This document shows, piece by piece, positions 24,043 through 33,337 of a DNA stretch of 64,000 nucleotides. Within the stretch, counting starts at the first letter, position 1. Every line of letters begins with the position of its first letter. Source of the stretch: Candidatus Omnitrophota bacterium (GTDB taxonomy: Bacteria; CAIJMQ01). Under the pieces are notes generated by a model, which had not been told where the DNA came from, did no database searches, and saw only the letters and a program-made list of their open reading frames with translations. A program made the translations under genes and the position numbers. Location of the stretch: contig JAHJCU010000004.1 of assembly GCA_018812925.1 (NCBI GenBank), forward strand, positions 37,621 to 101,620. Reading direction: 5' to 3'.

Positions 24043-24102
24043 CCCCATGTTCTGATTTCGTCCCCGAGAAATCAATGGGGATTATCGGTTATCGGTTTTC
24101 GG
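24043..24102. repeat. Hairpin and heptad run (H4) after the MFS gene
   Basis: CCCCAT and TGATTTC pair with GAAATCA and ATGGGG (24043-24080) around GTCCCCGA. Units TTATCGG, TTATCGG and TTTTCGG follow directly (24082-24102). No T-run is seen, so this is not a clear terminator. Confidence 0.6.
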
Positions 24103-24127
24103 AACAACTGAAAAATCAAGATTTTAA

Positions 24128-24925
24128 TTATGTTTTGTTTATTCCTGTCGTATCACTGTTCGGCCAAATTAAATAGAACTCTAAATCAGCCAAAATTTCA
24201 GTATTTGCATACCAGATTTCATCTAATCCTTTTGGTAAATTTTCTATTAATGCCTCTTTGACAGATTTCTCCATTAGCCCTAAATTCATAGAAGAAATAT
24301 CACTATTTTCTATCAACAAAATAGTTTGATAATCTCGTTTCTTATAAGTAACGAGTTTTTGGCTATTTTCATTAATAGTCTCATATAAGCGATCGACCAA
24401 AGTATTATCTTCGGGGGCAAATCGGACAACAAGAAAAGCGGGTTTTGATGAACGTCGCTTTTCAATCTGAATTTCAAACGGTATCTTTGGCACATTATAT
24501 TTGCCACATCCGTATGGTAAAGCTGGGACATTTTCAAGAATCCATTTCTTTATACTATCCGTAAAGTCCGACCAATTAGTGCCAGTTGGAATTGCGTAAA
24601 ATGGTACAGTAAGTCTAACTCTGTCAGAAAACTTACCAATTAGTTGTGATTTGATTTTACCAAAAACTTTCGTAAATCGTGCATCATCTCGACGCTGGTA
24701 TTGAAATGTATCTATACTTGTATGTTCTATAGCGATTTTAAAACCATTCCCTCTTGCAATAGCATCAATTTCTTTTATTGAACCATTAACTTCATCAGGC
24801 CAAGCAACTATTGATAAAGGAACACCCTTCTTATTCACTAAATGTTTTACGAACGCCTTAATAACTACATCCTGATGCTCCTTTTGCACTATCACTTCGT
24901 CCCTTTTGCACTGACAATGTTCCAA
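24128..24925 (-). CDS. Protein of unknown function, possible PD-(D/E)XK-like fold
   Basis: I do not recognise a named family for this 265-aa protein. Residues 30-80 contain IKEIDAIARGNGFKIAIEHT: an Asp followed after about a dozen residues by Glu-His-Thr on a hydrophobic strand. That spacing is similar to the active-site hairpin of PD-(D/E)XK nucleases, though the Lys is replaced. The rest is mixed alpha/beta without a signal peptide or membrane segment. The start overlaps the end of the next upstream gene by 34 bases, so the pair is probably co-expressed. A nuclease role is a guess. Confidence 0.55.
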   Translation of the reverse strand: MEHCQCKRDEVIVQKEHQDVVIKAFVKHLVNKKGVPLSIVAWPDEVNGSIKEIDAIARGNGFKIAIEHTSIDTFQYQRRDDARFTKVFGKIKSQLIGKFSDRVRLTVPFYAIPTGTNWSDFTDSIKKWILENVPALPYGCGKYNVPKIPFEIQIEKRRSSKPAFLVVRFAPEDNTLVDRLYETINENSQKLVTYKKRDYQTILLIENSDISSMNLGLMEKSVKEALIENLPKGLDEIWYANTEILADLEFYLIWPNSDTTGINKT

Positions 24926-25413
24926 GAGAAAGTTTGTTTTTCCTCTAAACTAAACCCAAGGTCGGCATCAAATGTCTGTGATGTAAGAGACGCACAGTTT
25001 TCAGCAAGTGCATATTTAGGAGTAAGCCGATATTCTCTTGCAAGTTCTTCAGTTCCGTTTGAATTTTTAATAATAATTTTAACTGTTACTTCTGACACCG
25101 TCCAATTTGAGCCATTATAAACATCACACTCAATCCGTTTGTAATTAATTGATGCTTTACCAGTTAGTTTTGAAAGTTCAGAATCAGGTAAGGGTAATTC
25201 AATAGAAGCATCTAATCTCTTTACTCCTAATTGACGCCAACCACTGCTTAGTGAAAGAACCTCCGTTCGCCCTGTTAGTCTATCTATTCTTACAGGAGAA
25301 ACATTATTCCCAACTTTCATCTGGTCATATCTATATCGTGTAGGCCATACAAAAATGCAGAACAAAAATATAATTACTACTACTATCACTAAACCAACTA
25401 TCTTATATTTCAT
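24892..25413 (-). CDS. Membrane-anchored protein of unknown function
   Basis: This 173-aa protein has one N-terminal membrane segment (IVGLVIVVVIIFLFCIFVW, about residues 5-23) and an extracytoplasmic domain rich in beta strands (IECDVYNGSNWTVSEVTVKI), which resembles FxLYD-like beta-sandwich domains. No catalytic motif is visible. It overlaps the gene for the possible PD-(D/E)XK protein by 34 bases, an unusually long overlap that suggests either coupling or that the downstream start is slightly too early. Confidence 0.6.
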   Translation of the reverse strand: MKYKIVGLVIVVVIIFLFCIFVWPTRYRYDQMKVGNNVSPVRIDRLTGRTEVLSLSSGWRQLGVKRLDASIELPLPDSELSKLTGKASINYKRIECDVYNGSNWTVSEVTVKIIIKNSNGTEELAREYRLTPKYALAENCASLTSQTFDADLGFSLEEKQTFSWNIVSAKGTK

Positions 25414-25475
25414 TATCTACCTCTCTTTCTTTCATCTTTTTTCTAAAAATCCTCAATTTTCATCTAAAACTGATG

Positions 25476-25534
25476 TTTTTTGCATAAAAACGCTCATTTT
25501 TCACTCAAAAACGTTAAAAAACCGCATTTTTTTA
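25476..25534. repeat. A+T-rich direct repeat, copy 1
   Basis: TTTTTTGCATAAAAACGCTC and the following bases are similar to 26225-26283 (TTTTGCGCAAAAACTGCTC and onward). The two copies bracket the lipoprotein gene at 25532-26227. Confidence 0.6.
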
Positions 25535-26227
25535 GAATTTATTATCAAGAAGTTCACAGTCTAGGAATGCTTTCTTTACTCTAACATAACTTGCAGGAAT
25601 TTCCGGGGTGAAAGTGTCCTCTGAAAAAACAGGGTTATATTCTATACTCTCGCATTCGTAGGATTCTTTGAAAAAAGGGTCATTTTCAGGTCCGATTATA
25701 TGTTCTTTCTTAAGGAGCACGTTTTTCTCTTTATCTATCCAATATTTAAGACTCACTTCCACCCTATCACGAGTACCCCCTATTTTGCAAACAATACAAT
25801 CTCTTCCTGCCACTTTATCCTCACTGACCTGAACAGGAGCTCCAAACGGATTCATTGAGACAGGCATTTTCCAGAACGGTAGTTGTCTCCCGCTCCATTT
25901 CCATTTTTTCCATTTTGCAAGTTTTTCTTTTTTGTCAATATCATAAAACGTCGCATCGTCGTAGAGCCATCTATCGTTTATGTTAAACTTTTTACCGGAA
26001 ATACTGATATTAATCTTGTTTTCTTTCCCACCTATAATCTTAGCGCCTTTATATATCCACACACCCTTAAAACTCTTATCGTCAGCATTAACTTTCGTAA
26101 TTAAATTATCTATACCTGACTCAGAATCATCCCTTTTTGAAGAACTGCAACCTGAAGAAGTTATTGTTATTAGTAATAATAGAATAAAGAGTGCTTCTTT
26201 TTTAAAAAATTTGCGATTTTTATCCAT
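25532..26227 (-). CDS. Putative lipoprotein, LolA/outer-membrane lipoprotein-sorting-like
   Basis: The start at 26227 gives MDKNRKFFKKEALFILLLLI and a lipobox TSSGC (Cys near residue 27). The frame is open seven codons further upstream, but those come from the flanking repeat. The mature part alternates strands and includes VSLKYWIDKEKNVLLKKE, a pattern common in LolA/LppX/RseB-fold proteins, where it forms one half of an open barrel. Function is unknown; lipid or lipoprotein handling is an inference from fold only. The gene is bracketed by two copies of an A+T-rich repeat. Confidence 0.65.
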   Translation of the reverse strand: MDKNRKFFKKEALFILLLLITITSSGCSSSKRDDSESGIDNLITKVNADDKSFKGVWIYKGAKIIGGKENKINISISGKKFNINDRWLYDDATFYDIDKKEKLAKWKKWKWSGRQLPFWKMPVSMNPFGAPVQVSEDKVAGRDCIVCKIGGTRDRVEVSLKYWIDKEKNVLLKKEHIIGPENDPFFKESYECESIEYNPVFSEDTFTPEIPASYVRVKKAFLDCELLDNKF

Positions 26228-26283
26228 TTTTGCGCAAAAACTGCTCATTTTTAATCAAAAATGCTTCAAAAAGTGCTATTTTG
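26225..26283. repeat. A+T-rich direct repeat, copy 2
   Basis: This is the partner of 25476-25534. Both contain GCTCATTTTT followed by TCAAAAA. It lies between the lipoprotein gene and the Asp-box lipoprotein gene. Confidence 0.6.
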
Positions 26284-26285
26284 CT

Positions 26286-27206
26286 CTATTTTACTTTTTG
26301 CATCTTACTCCAAGTTTCTCCTCTGTCTTTGCTCGTGAAGTAATGGAGTTCATAGGTGGGCGCATCCCCTTGTGGCATAGCTTCAAAAATATTTGGTATC
26401 CATGCTTGAAAAATAAGATACATAGTATCATCAATAGAGGCGGTATACGGTTCCTTAACCAACACCTTCAACTCTCCGGGAGTTACAGTATGCCAGTTTT
26501 TTCCTCTATCCTCTGTAAATGAAATAAAAGGCATGTTTTTCTTTTCTCCACCTGCATAGGTCAAATAGACCATACCTTTTGAGTCTTTGGAAAAACAGAT
26601 ATCTTCCCCGCTTCTTAAGCTTTCTACCTCTTTCCAATTCCTGCCTCCATCAGAAGAGAAAGTGAAATAAATCATCCCTTTAAACAGCTTTTCATACCAG
26701 CAAATATAAATAACTTTTTTACTATCCACAAATATCACAGGATGCGTTCCGGCTGTTTCTTTGCTGTTAAGTATTATCTGTTCCTGCCAATTTTTACCTC
26801 CATCGGTGGATTTAGAGAAAAATACAGCTTTGAACTGGGAGAGTAAATCTTCTTGAGTAAGCGTTTCTACGGCCGCGGAATTACCGGACCAACTCAAATA
26901 TAGAGTATCTTCATTGTCAACGGTTAATACGCTACCCCACGCACTGTAGGTTAAGTAAGTTTCTGCACTGCCGGCAGACTTCCATGTTTTACCGTCATCA
27001 GATGAGTAAAGAACGGGAATACTTTTTCCTCCGTAGCGTTCAGCTATTTTATAGAGGTTGCCTCTTGTATCTTTAACCACTCTTTGTTGCTTATACTCTT
27101 TTATGACTTTAGTTAGTGGTTTGTCACCTCCCCTGAACCAATCACAACCACACAGAAAAAAGGATATCACAGTGAGGAATGATAATATCAGGAATTTCCT
27201 GTTCAC
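26286..27206 (-). CDS. Sialidase-like Asp-box lipoprotein
   Basis: This 306-aa protein starts with a lipoprotein signal peptide (MNRKFLILSFLTVISFFLCGC, Cys near residue 21). The mature part has five Asp-box motifs: SSDDGKTWKS, STDGGKNWQ, SSDGGRNWK, TEDRGKNWH and SKDRGETWS. These are the beta-turn repeats of six-bladed sialidase or BNR propellers. A catalytic sialidase arginine triad is not evident, so it may bind rather than cleave glycans. A gene for a second such propeller lies at 12.2-13.2 kb. Confidence 0.8.
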   Translation of the reverse strand: MNRKFLILSFLTVISFFLCGCDWFRGGDKPLTKVIKEYKQQRVVKDTRGNLYKIAERYGGKSIPVLYSSDDGKTWKSAGSAETYLTYSAWGSVLTVDNEDTLYLSWSGNSAAVETLTQEDLLSQFKAVFFSKSTDGGKNWQEQIILNSKETAGTHPVIFVDSKKVIYICWYEKLFKGMIYFTFSSDGGRNWKEVESLRSGEDICFSKDSKGMVYLTYAGGEKKNMPFISFTEDRGKNWHTVTPGELKVLVKEPYTASIDDTMYLIFQAWIPNIFEAMPQGDAPTYELHYFTSKDRGETWSKMQKVK

Positions 27207-27214
27207 CTTAATAG

Positions 27215-28354
27215 CTATTTCCCTTTTAGGATGTAGTTAGCAATAATGTTTCGTTGGATTTGTGATGTGCCTTCTATTATCTCAAAAAGTTTTGCTTCGC
27301 GCATAAGTCGTTCAACAGCATAATCCTTCATATAACCTGAACCGCCGAATACCTGTACTGATTTGACTGTTGTATTCATTGCGACTTCGGAAGCATAGAG
27401 CTTACCCATTGAAGCAACTTTTTCAAACGGCTTGCCGTTGTCTTTAAGCCAGGCGGCTTCGTATAGAAGGAGTTTAGCCGCTTCAATTTCTGTAGCCATA
27501 TCGGCTAATATGTGCTGAACTGCCTGGAAGGATGATATCGGTTTATCGAACTGGATTCTTTCTTTGGAATACTGAAGTGCTTTCTCGTAGGCGGATTCTG
27601 CAACGCCCAATGCACCTATGCCCACTCCGATTCTGCCAACATCGAATGTTTCCATTGCAACTCGAAATCCTCTACCCTCCTGAGTAAGAATATTGGCTTT
27701 GGGAACTCTGCAATCATCTAATACTAATTCCACATTTGATAGACCTGCAAATCCCATTTTGTCAAAATGTTGTCCTACGGAAAATCCTTTAGTACCTTTC
27801 TCTACTATAAAAGCTGTAAAGCCTCTTGCGCCTTTATTAGGTCTGGTAGTAGCGATGACTATGAATGTGGAAGCTTCTCCGCCATTTGTTATGAATATTT
27901 TTCTGCCGTTTAGGATGTATGAATCGCCGTCTTCTTTTGCTATTGTTTTAACATTTCCCGCATCCGAACCGGCTTCAGGTTCTGTAAGCGCAAAAGCGCC
28001 TACCCCGTCTTTTGCGAGAGGAACGAGATATTTCTTTTTTTGTTCTTCAGTGCCAAATGTCATAAGAGGATATACACATAAAAGATTTGCCCCAAAAGAA
28101 AGCCCTGTAGTCCCACAAGCCTTGGATATTTCCTCGGCTATCAATGACCATGTCATAAAGTCCATCCCCAAACCGCCGTATGCTTCAGGTATAACCAAAC
28201 CCAATAAATCCATATCCGATAAAAGTTTGAGATTTTCTTTAGGGAATTTTCCTTCTCTTTCAACCTCCTCGGCTCTTGGCGCAATTTTTTCTTTGCAAAC
28301 TTTCTTTACTTCTGCAAGCATTAATTCTTGTTCTTCGGTTAAACTAAAATCCAT
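27215..28354 (-). CDS. Acyl-CoA dehydrogenase
   Basis: This 379-aa FAD enzyme oxidises acyl-CoA to enoyl-CoA and passes electrons to ETF. Visible motifs are FALTEPEAGSDAGNVKT (FAD/substrate loop), VQVFGGSGYMKDYAVERLMRE (about residues 335-355) and IIEGTSQIQRN near the end, with the catalytic Glu of the short-chain/butyryl-CoA group. It follows fabF and acpP on the same strand, a curious pairing of fatty-acid synthesis with an oxidising enzyme. The etfB gene is 5 kb away. Chain-length specificity cannot be read reliably. Confidence 0.95.
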   Translation of the reverse strand: MDFSLTEEQELMLAEVKKVCKEKIAPRAEEVEREGKFPKENLKLLSDMDLLGLVIPEAYGGLGMDFMTWSLIAEEISKACGTTGLSFGANLLCVYPLMTFGTEEQKKKYLVPLAKDGVGAFALTEPEAGSDAGNVKTIAKEDGDSYILNGRKIFITNGGEASTFIVIATTRPNKGARGFTAFIVEKGTKGFSVGQHFDKMGFAGLSNVELVLDDCRVPKANILTQEGRGFRVAMETFDVGRIGVGIGALGVAESAYEKALQYSKERIQFDKPISSFQAVQHILADMATEIEAAKLLLYEAAWLKDNGKPFEKVASMGKLYASEVAMNTTVKSVQVFGGSGYMKDYAVERLMREAKLFEIIEGTSQIQRNIIANYILKGK

Positions 28355-28378
28355 TTTTTATTATCCTTTCTTGAATTA

Positions 28379-29623
28379 TTAATTCTCAAATTTTTTAACC
28401 GCCAAACAGGCGTTATGTCCGCCAAAACCAAAAGAATTGGAAATTGCAACTTTTACCTCTTTTTCTCTTGCTTTATTTGGAACATAATCCAAATCACATT
28501 CAGGGTCAGGATTTTCATAATTGATAGTGGGATGAATGACACTGTTTTCAATTGTTTTCACACAAGCAATGAGCTCAACGACTCCTCCTGCTCCAAGCAT
28601 ATGCCCGGTCATTGATTTAGTAGAAGAAATCGGAATTTTATAAGCATCTTGTCCGAAAAGTTTTTTGATTGCGAGTGTTTCAATTTTATCGTTATATTGC
28701 GTAGAAGTTCCGTGTGCGTTTATATAATCCACCTCGGATAAATTTATTTTAGCATCTTCAAGCGCTTTGGCCATGACCAATTTTGCGCCTTTGCCTTCAG
28801 GGTCGGGAGCCGTGATATGATAAGCGTCCGCAGTCATTCCAAAACCAACAAGTTCAGCATATATACGAGCACCTCTTTTTTGAGCGTGTTCTAAACTCTC
28901 AAGAACAAGTGTTCCGCTGCCGTCAGCCATAACAAAACCATCTCTGTCTTTATCAAAAGGGCGGGATGCTTCCTGCGGCGAATCATTTCGTGTTGACAAC
29001 GCTTTCATCTGGCCAAAACCAGACAGACCCAAGGTTGTTATAGCGGCGTCACTACCACCAGTGATAATGATGTCTGATTCACCATAACGGATGGTTCTGA
29101 AGGATATGCCTATAGCATGAGAAGCGGAAGCACAAGCCGTTGCAATAGACATGTTAGGGCCTTTAAAACCAAAATTAATTGCTATTAGCCCAGGCGCTTC
29201 ATCAGCGATAAGCATGGGAATAAGAAACGGCGAGACCTTTGAGGGTCCTTTCTCCAAAAGGATAGCATGTTGGTCTTCTATAACTTGCAATCCGCCAATT
29301 CCCGAACCAAGAATTACACCGGCTCTTTCTTTGTTTATTTTTGCTAAATCAATATCTGCGTCTTCAACAGCCATATAAGATGAAACTATGGCATACTGCG
29401 CAAATTTATCTAAACGTCTTACGTTTTTGGCGTCTATATAAGCGCTCGGGTCAAAGTTTTTCACTTCGCCGGCAATCCGGGAAGTATAAGAAGAAACGTC
29501 AAAATAGGTTATTTTTTGTATTCCGCTTTTTCCTTCCAAAAGCGAAGCCCAAAAATCTTTCACGTTGTTGCCAATAGGAGTAACACATCCCATCCCAGTA
29601 ATAACTACGCGTTTTGGTTGCAT
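28379..29623 (-). CDS. fabF: 3-oxoacyl-ACP synthase II
   Basis: This enzyme condenses malonyl-ACP with acyl-ACP in fatty-acid elongation. The 414-aa protein has the nucleophile Cys in [14 protein letters not shown] (near residue 163), the first His in [11 protein letters not shown] and the second His in [11 protein letters not shown], completing the Cys-His-His triad of Fab[19 protein letters not shown] is a typical start. It follows acpP by 82 bases and precedes the acyl-CoA dehydrogenase by 24. Confidence 0.97.
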   Translation of the reverse strand: MQPKRVVITGMGCVTPIGNNVKDFWASLLEGKSGIQKITYFDVSSYTSRIAGEVKNFDPSAYIDAKNVRRLDKFAQYAIVSSYMAVEDADIDLAKINKERAGVILGSGIGGLQVIEDQHAILLEKGPSKVSPFLIPMLIADEAPGLIAINFGFKGPNMSIATACASASHAIGISFRTIRYGESDIIITGGSDAAITTLGLSGFGQMKALSTRNDSPQEASRPFDKDRDGFVMADGSGTLVLESLEHAQKRGARIYAELVGFGMTADAYHITAPDPEGKGAKLVMAKALEDAKINLSEVDYINAHGTSTQYNDKIETLAIKKLFGQDAYKIPISSTKSMTGHMLGAGGVVELIACVKTIENSVIHPTINYENPDPECDLDYVPNKAREKEVKVAISNSFGFGGHNACLAVKKFEN

Positions 29624-29705
29624 ATCTGAATTTTAGATTATCAGGATATTGAGACTAGCATCCCAATATCCTGATATCTTTTATTATTGTTTATTTGAAA
29701 AAACG

Positions 29706-29942
29706 TTATTTACCGTGGTTGTTTATGTAGGTTATAGCTTCTCCTACGCTACGAATTTTTTCCGCTTCTTCGTCAGGAATTTCTATGTTAAATGATTCCT
29801 CTAAAGCCATTACTAACTCTACGGTATCTAGGGAATCGGCTCCCAAATCATCAATAAAAGAAGCGTTTTCAGTTACTTGTTCTTTTTTAACTCCTAGTTG
29901 TTCAACAATTATGTCTTTTACTTTCTGTTCAATGTCTGACAT
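29706..29942 (-). CDS. acpP: Acyl carrier protein
   Basis: This 78-aa acidic protein has the phosphopantetheine attachment Ser in [19 protein letters not shown] (Ser near residue 37). It carries the growing acyl chain. GGGAGGAT precedes the ATG, and a strong promoter lies upstream (29985-30014). It opens the acpP-fabF-acyl-CoA dehydrogenase run. The holo-ACP synthase that would activate it is encoded at 43.2-43.6 kb. Confidence 0.98.
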   Translation of the reverse strand: MSDIEQKVKDIIVEQLGVKKEQVTENASFIDDLGADSLDTVELVMALEESFNIEIPDEEAEKIRSVGEAITYINNHGK

Positions 29943-29984
29943 TCTATCCTCCCTTTTTTAGAATTTAAAAAGAAATTACATTGA

Positions 29985-30014
29985 ATTATATCAGAATTTT
30001 TTATTTGCTTACAA
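29985..30014 (-). promoter_or_regulatory. Sigma-70-type promoter of acpP
   Basis: On the minus strand TTGTAA (30009-30014) and TATAAT (29985-29990) are 18 bases apart. Transcription would start near 29978, 35 bases before the ATG. Confidence 0.7.
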
Positions 30015-30075
30015 TATATTATTTAAAACCTATGCCCGGAATTGTTAAATAATTTCATGTTTTTTGCAAAATTGC

Positions 30076-30081
30076 TATACT
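30076..30081 (+). promoter_or_regulatory. Possible -10 box giving a leaderless amrS mRNA
   Basis: TATACT ends eight bases before the ATG at 30089, and no ribosome binding site is present. The -35 candidate (TTTCAT, 17 bases upstream) is weak. Confidence 0.4.
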
Positions 30082-30088
30082 GTATGGC

Positions 30089-31096
30089 ATGAAAGAAGCT
30101 TGGTTTTATAATGCAACGGAAAATAAAAATGTAACATGTTTTTTATGTCCGCATAACTGCCAAATCAAGCCAGGGGAAAGAGGACAATGCAATGTAAGGG
30201 AAAACATCAACGGGAAACTTTATTCACTCGTATATGGGAAAATTATTGCCGAACATATAGACCCAATCGAAAAAAAACCGATTTACCACATATTGCCCGG
30301 TTCTTCGTCATACTCAATAGGGACTGTCGGCTGTAATCTTTCCTGCCGCAACTGCCAAAACTGGCAAATATCACAATTAGATAAAAAATCTCCTATTCAA
30401 GGAAAGGACACCACCCCCAAAGAAATCGTAAAAAATGCTATTGAAAGTAATTGCAAATCCATTGCTTACACCTATACTGAGCCGACAATTTTTTATGAAT
30501 TCGCTTATGATTGCGCAGTCCTTGCGCACTTGGAAGGTTTAAAAAATATTTTTGTCACGAACGGTTATATAAACAGCGAACCTTTGAAAAAAATAGCTCC
30601 TTTTTTAGATGCGTGTAATGTTGATTTAAAATCTCTGAGAAAAGAAACTTATAAAAAAATCTGCGGGGGGAAATTAGAGCCGGTGAAAAACAGTATAAAA
30701 CTGATGAAAAAATTAGGAATTTGGGTCGAAATTACGACTTTGATTATTCCAAAAGTAAACGATTCTTTCGAAGAAATCGCCGATATAGCCGATTTTATAA
30801 AAGACATTGGAGAAGAAACCCCTTGGCATATATCAGCTTTCTTCCCAAATTATCTTATGACGGATATTGCACATACTTCGGTATCTTCCTTAATAAAAGC
30901 CAGGCAAATAGGTATGGATAAAGGATTAAAATATGTATATACAGGGAATATCTCGATAGATGAAAACGAAAACACTTATTGCTATAATTGTAAAAATTTA
31001 CTGATCCAAAGGCACGGATTTTCAGTAATTAAAAATATCGTCAAAAACAAAAAATGCCCGAATTGCAATGCAAAAATAGACGGTTTTTTAGAATAA
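30089..31096 (+). CDS. amrS: AmmeMemoRadiSam system radical SAM enzyme (PflA-like)
   Basis: This 335-aa radical SAM protein has the cluster motif GCNLSCRNCQNW (Cys near 81, 85 and 88). An N-terminal Cys pair region, TCFLCPHNCQIKPGERGQC, is typical of the AmrS family. The family occurs with AmmeMemo proteins (COG1355 and AMMECR1), neither of which is seen here. The C-terminus has two more CxxC pairs (TYCYNCKNLL and KKCPNCNAK), which may bind zinc or another cluster. The reaction is unknown; related enzymes activate glycyl-radical enzymes. It lies divergently from acpP. Confidence 0.9.
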   Translation: MKEAWFYNATENKNVTCFLCPHNCQIKPGERGQCNVRENINGKLYSLVYGKIIAEHIDPIEKKPIYHILPGSSSYSIGTVGCNLSCRNCQNWQISQLDKKSPIQGKDTTPKEIVKNAIESNCKSIAYTYTEPTIFYEFAYDCAVLAHLEGLKNIFVTNGYINSEPLKKIAPFLDACNVDLKSLRKETYKKICGGKLEPVKNSIKLMKKLGIWVEITTLIIPKVNDSFEEIADIADFIKDIGEETPWHISAFFPNYLMTDIAHTSVSSLIKARQIGMDKGLKYVYTGNISIDENENTYCYNCKNLLIQRHGFSVIKNIVKNKKCPNCNAKIDGFLE

Positions 31097-31160
31097 ATGT
31101 TTTCAGAGTTCAAAAATCTGTATAATCATATATAATGTAAAGATTACCACAGGAGGAAAA

Positions 31161-32489
31161 ATGGATAAAAGACAGGAAATTTTAAAATTAGCAAAAAAGG
31201 AAAAGATAAGATTCATAAGATTATGGTTTACCGATATATTGGGATTTTTAAAGAGTTTTGCCATTACCATAGATGAACTGGAAGAAGCTTTATATGAAGG
31301 CAAGGGTTTTGACGGCTCTTCAATAGAAGGATTTGCAAGAATAGACGAAAGCGATATGGTCGCTTTACCGGACCCCGACACTTTTGTAATCCTTCCCTGG
31401 GGACCGTCCAGCGATATAAAAGTCGCAAGAATGTTCTGCGACATTAAAAACCCCGACGGTTCGGCTTATGACGGAGACCCGCGTTATGTCCTAAAACGAA
31501 TATTAAAAAAGGTCAAAGACATGGGATATACTTTTTATGTGGGACCGGAACTTGAATATTTCTATTTCAAGAATTCGCAACCAAAAGCAGAGCCGATTGA
31601 TTTCGGAGGATATTTTGACCTGACTCCAATGGACATAGCAAGTGATTTAAGGAAAAAAACCGTAATAGCGTTAGAGTCAATGGGCATACCCGTTGAATAT
31701 TCCCATCACGAAGTGGCTCCCTCTCAACATGAAATCGATTTAAGATACAGAGACGCGTTAACAATGGCTGACACGGTTATGACTTACAGACTTGTTGTAA
31801 AAGAAATAGCATTGCAAAATAATGTTTACGCGACATTTATGCCAAAACCTATTTTTGGAATGAATGGTAGCGGTATGCATACACATATGTCCTTGTTCAA
31901 GGGGACAAGAAATGCATTTTTTGATAAGAACGATAAATATCATATTTCAAAAATTGCAAAAAATTTCATTGCAGGATTAATGGAACATGCGCAAGAAATA
32001 ACATCAATCACCAACCAATGGGTAAATTCATACAAGAGATTAGTCCCTGGATATGAGGCCCCTGCCTATATCTCATGGGCAAGTAGAAACCGTTCTGACT
32101 TAATCAGAATACCAATGTATAAACCCGGAAGGGAGAAAGCAACAAGAGTGGAATACCGCGCGCCCGACCCCGCCTGCAATCCTTATCTTGCGTTTTCTAT
32201 AATGTTAGCTGCAGGGCTTGAAGGTATGAAAAAAGGATATAAACTCAAAACTCCGATAGAAAGAAATGTATACGAGATAGGCGAAGAAGAAAGGAAAAAG
32301 TTGGGCATAGACACTCTACCTGGCGACTTATACGAAGCTGTTTTGCTTACAAGCAAAAGCAAACTTGTAAAAGAAACTCTGGGAGACCATGTTTTCAATA
32401 AATTCCTGGAAAATAAAAAGATAGAATGGAATAATTACAGAGCTCAAGTTACTTCCTATGAAATGGATAGATACTATTCAATACTATAA
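31161..32489 (+). CDS. glnA: Glutamine synthetase, type I (alpha class)
   Basis: This enzyme joins ammonia to glutamate. The 442-aa length and the motifs GKGFDGSSIEGFARIDESDM (N-terminal latch), FGMNGSGMHTHMSL and PVEYSHHEVAPSQHEIDLRY are those of GSI-alpha. I see no adenylylation-site motif of the NLYDLP kind, in line with the alpha class, which is feedback controlled. AGGAGG precedes the ATG by four bases, and TATAAT sequences lie at 31121-31136. I found no sigma-54 promoter pattern upstream, although rpoN is only 2 kb away. Confidence 0.97.
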   Translation: MDKRQEILKLAKKEKIRFIRLWFTDILGFLKSFAITIDELEEALYEGKGFDGSSIEGFARIDESDMVALPDPDTFVILPWGPSSDIKVARMFCDIKNPDGSAYDGDPRYVLKRILKKVKDMGYTFYVGPELEYFYFKNSQPKAEPIDFGGYFDLTPMDIASDLRKKTVIALESMGIPVEYSHHEVAPSQHEIDLRYRDALTMADTVMTYRLVVKEIALQNNVYATFMPKPIFGMNGSGMHTHMSLFKGTRNAFFDKNDKYHISKIAKNFIAGLMEHAQEITSITNQWVNSYKRLVPGYEAPAYISWASRNRSDLIRIPMYKPGREKATRVEYRAPDPACNPYLAFSIMLAAGLEGMKKGYKLKTPIERNVYEIGEEERKKLGIDTLPGDLYEAVLLTSKSKLVKETLGDHVFNKFLENKKIEWNNYRAQVTSYEMDRYYSIL

Positions 32490-32503
32490 ATTCAAAATTT
32501 AAA

Positions 32504-33235
32504 ATGCAGGATTTAATAGATAATATAAGTATTTGGATTAAAGAAGAAATAGAAAAAGCAGGGAAAGATGGAGTGGTTTTGGGACTTTCGGGCGGATTGG
32601 ATTCCACAATAACCGCATTTTTATGTAAACAAGCGCTGGGACAAGAAAAAGTTCTGGGGATCATAATGCCATGCCATCCTAATCCGAATGTTTCGGAAGA
32701 TACAAAGTTGTCCGTTGAATTTTTAAAAATCCCCACTAAATATATAGACCTTACTCCTGCATATGATGTGTTTTTATCTATTCTTCCTGAGGGGAACAAA
32801 ACATCGCACTCCAACTTAAAAGTCCGCCTTCGCATGGCTACACTCTATTATTTTGCAAATAAGTTTAATTATCTTGTTGCTGGAACAAGCAACAAATCAG
32901 AATATAATGTTGGATATTTTACAAAATACGGAGACGGAGCAGTTGACCTTATGCCTATTGCGGATATATACAAAACAGAATTGTTCAAATTAGCAGAATA
33001 TATAAATGTACCAAAAAAAATAATCGACAAGCCTCCGTCCGCAGACCTATGGGAAGGACAAACCGACGAAAAAGAACTTGGTATAACTTATGAAAAACTG
33101 GACAATGCGTTAAAAAATCTTTTAGAAAATAAAAAACCTGCAAATAGTGCGCAAGAAAAATTAGTTGAAAAAATGATAAAAGAATCTGTGCACAAAAAAA
33201 TACTCCCACCAATATTTAAAAGAAAAAATAATTAG
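32504..33235 (+). CDS. nadE: NAD(+) synthetase, ammonia-dependent type
   Basis: The enzyme amidates nicotinate adenine dinucleotide to NAD. The 243-aa protein has the PP-loop GLSGGLDSTITAFL (SGGxDS near residues 29-34), GTSNKSEYNVGYFTKYGDGA and KPPSADLWEGQTDEKELG. It lacks the glutaminase domain and would use free ammonia or a partner. It begins 14 bases after glnA, and the gap is made of heptad-like units (ATTCAAA, ATTTAAA), with no ribosome binding site. Confidence 0.96.
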   Translation: MQDLIDNISIWIKEEIEKAGKDGVVLGLSGGLDSTITAFLCKQALGQEKVLGIIMPCHPNPNVSEDTKLSVEFLKIPTKYIDLTPAYDVFLSILPEGNKTSHSNLKVRLRMATLYYFANKFNYLVAGTSNKSEYNVGYFTKYGDGAVDLMPIADIYKTELFKLAEYINVPKKIIDKPPSADLWEGQTDEKELGITYEKLDNALKNLLENKKPANSAQEKLVEKMIKESVHKKILPPIFKRKNN

Positions 33236-33337
33236 TTAATAAGGTCCTGATATTGGGTCGTGACAGGGTTACAGAAAAACATTTTCTATACAGAAATAAA
33301 ATCGGGAGTATATTAATCTTTTTTAATCATTAACATT

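Noticed and set aside
31097..31160. A sigma-54 promoter for glnA because rpoN is close
   Set aside because: No GG-N10-GC pattern lies upstream of glnA; only TATAAT-like sequences are seen.
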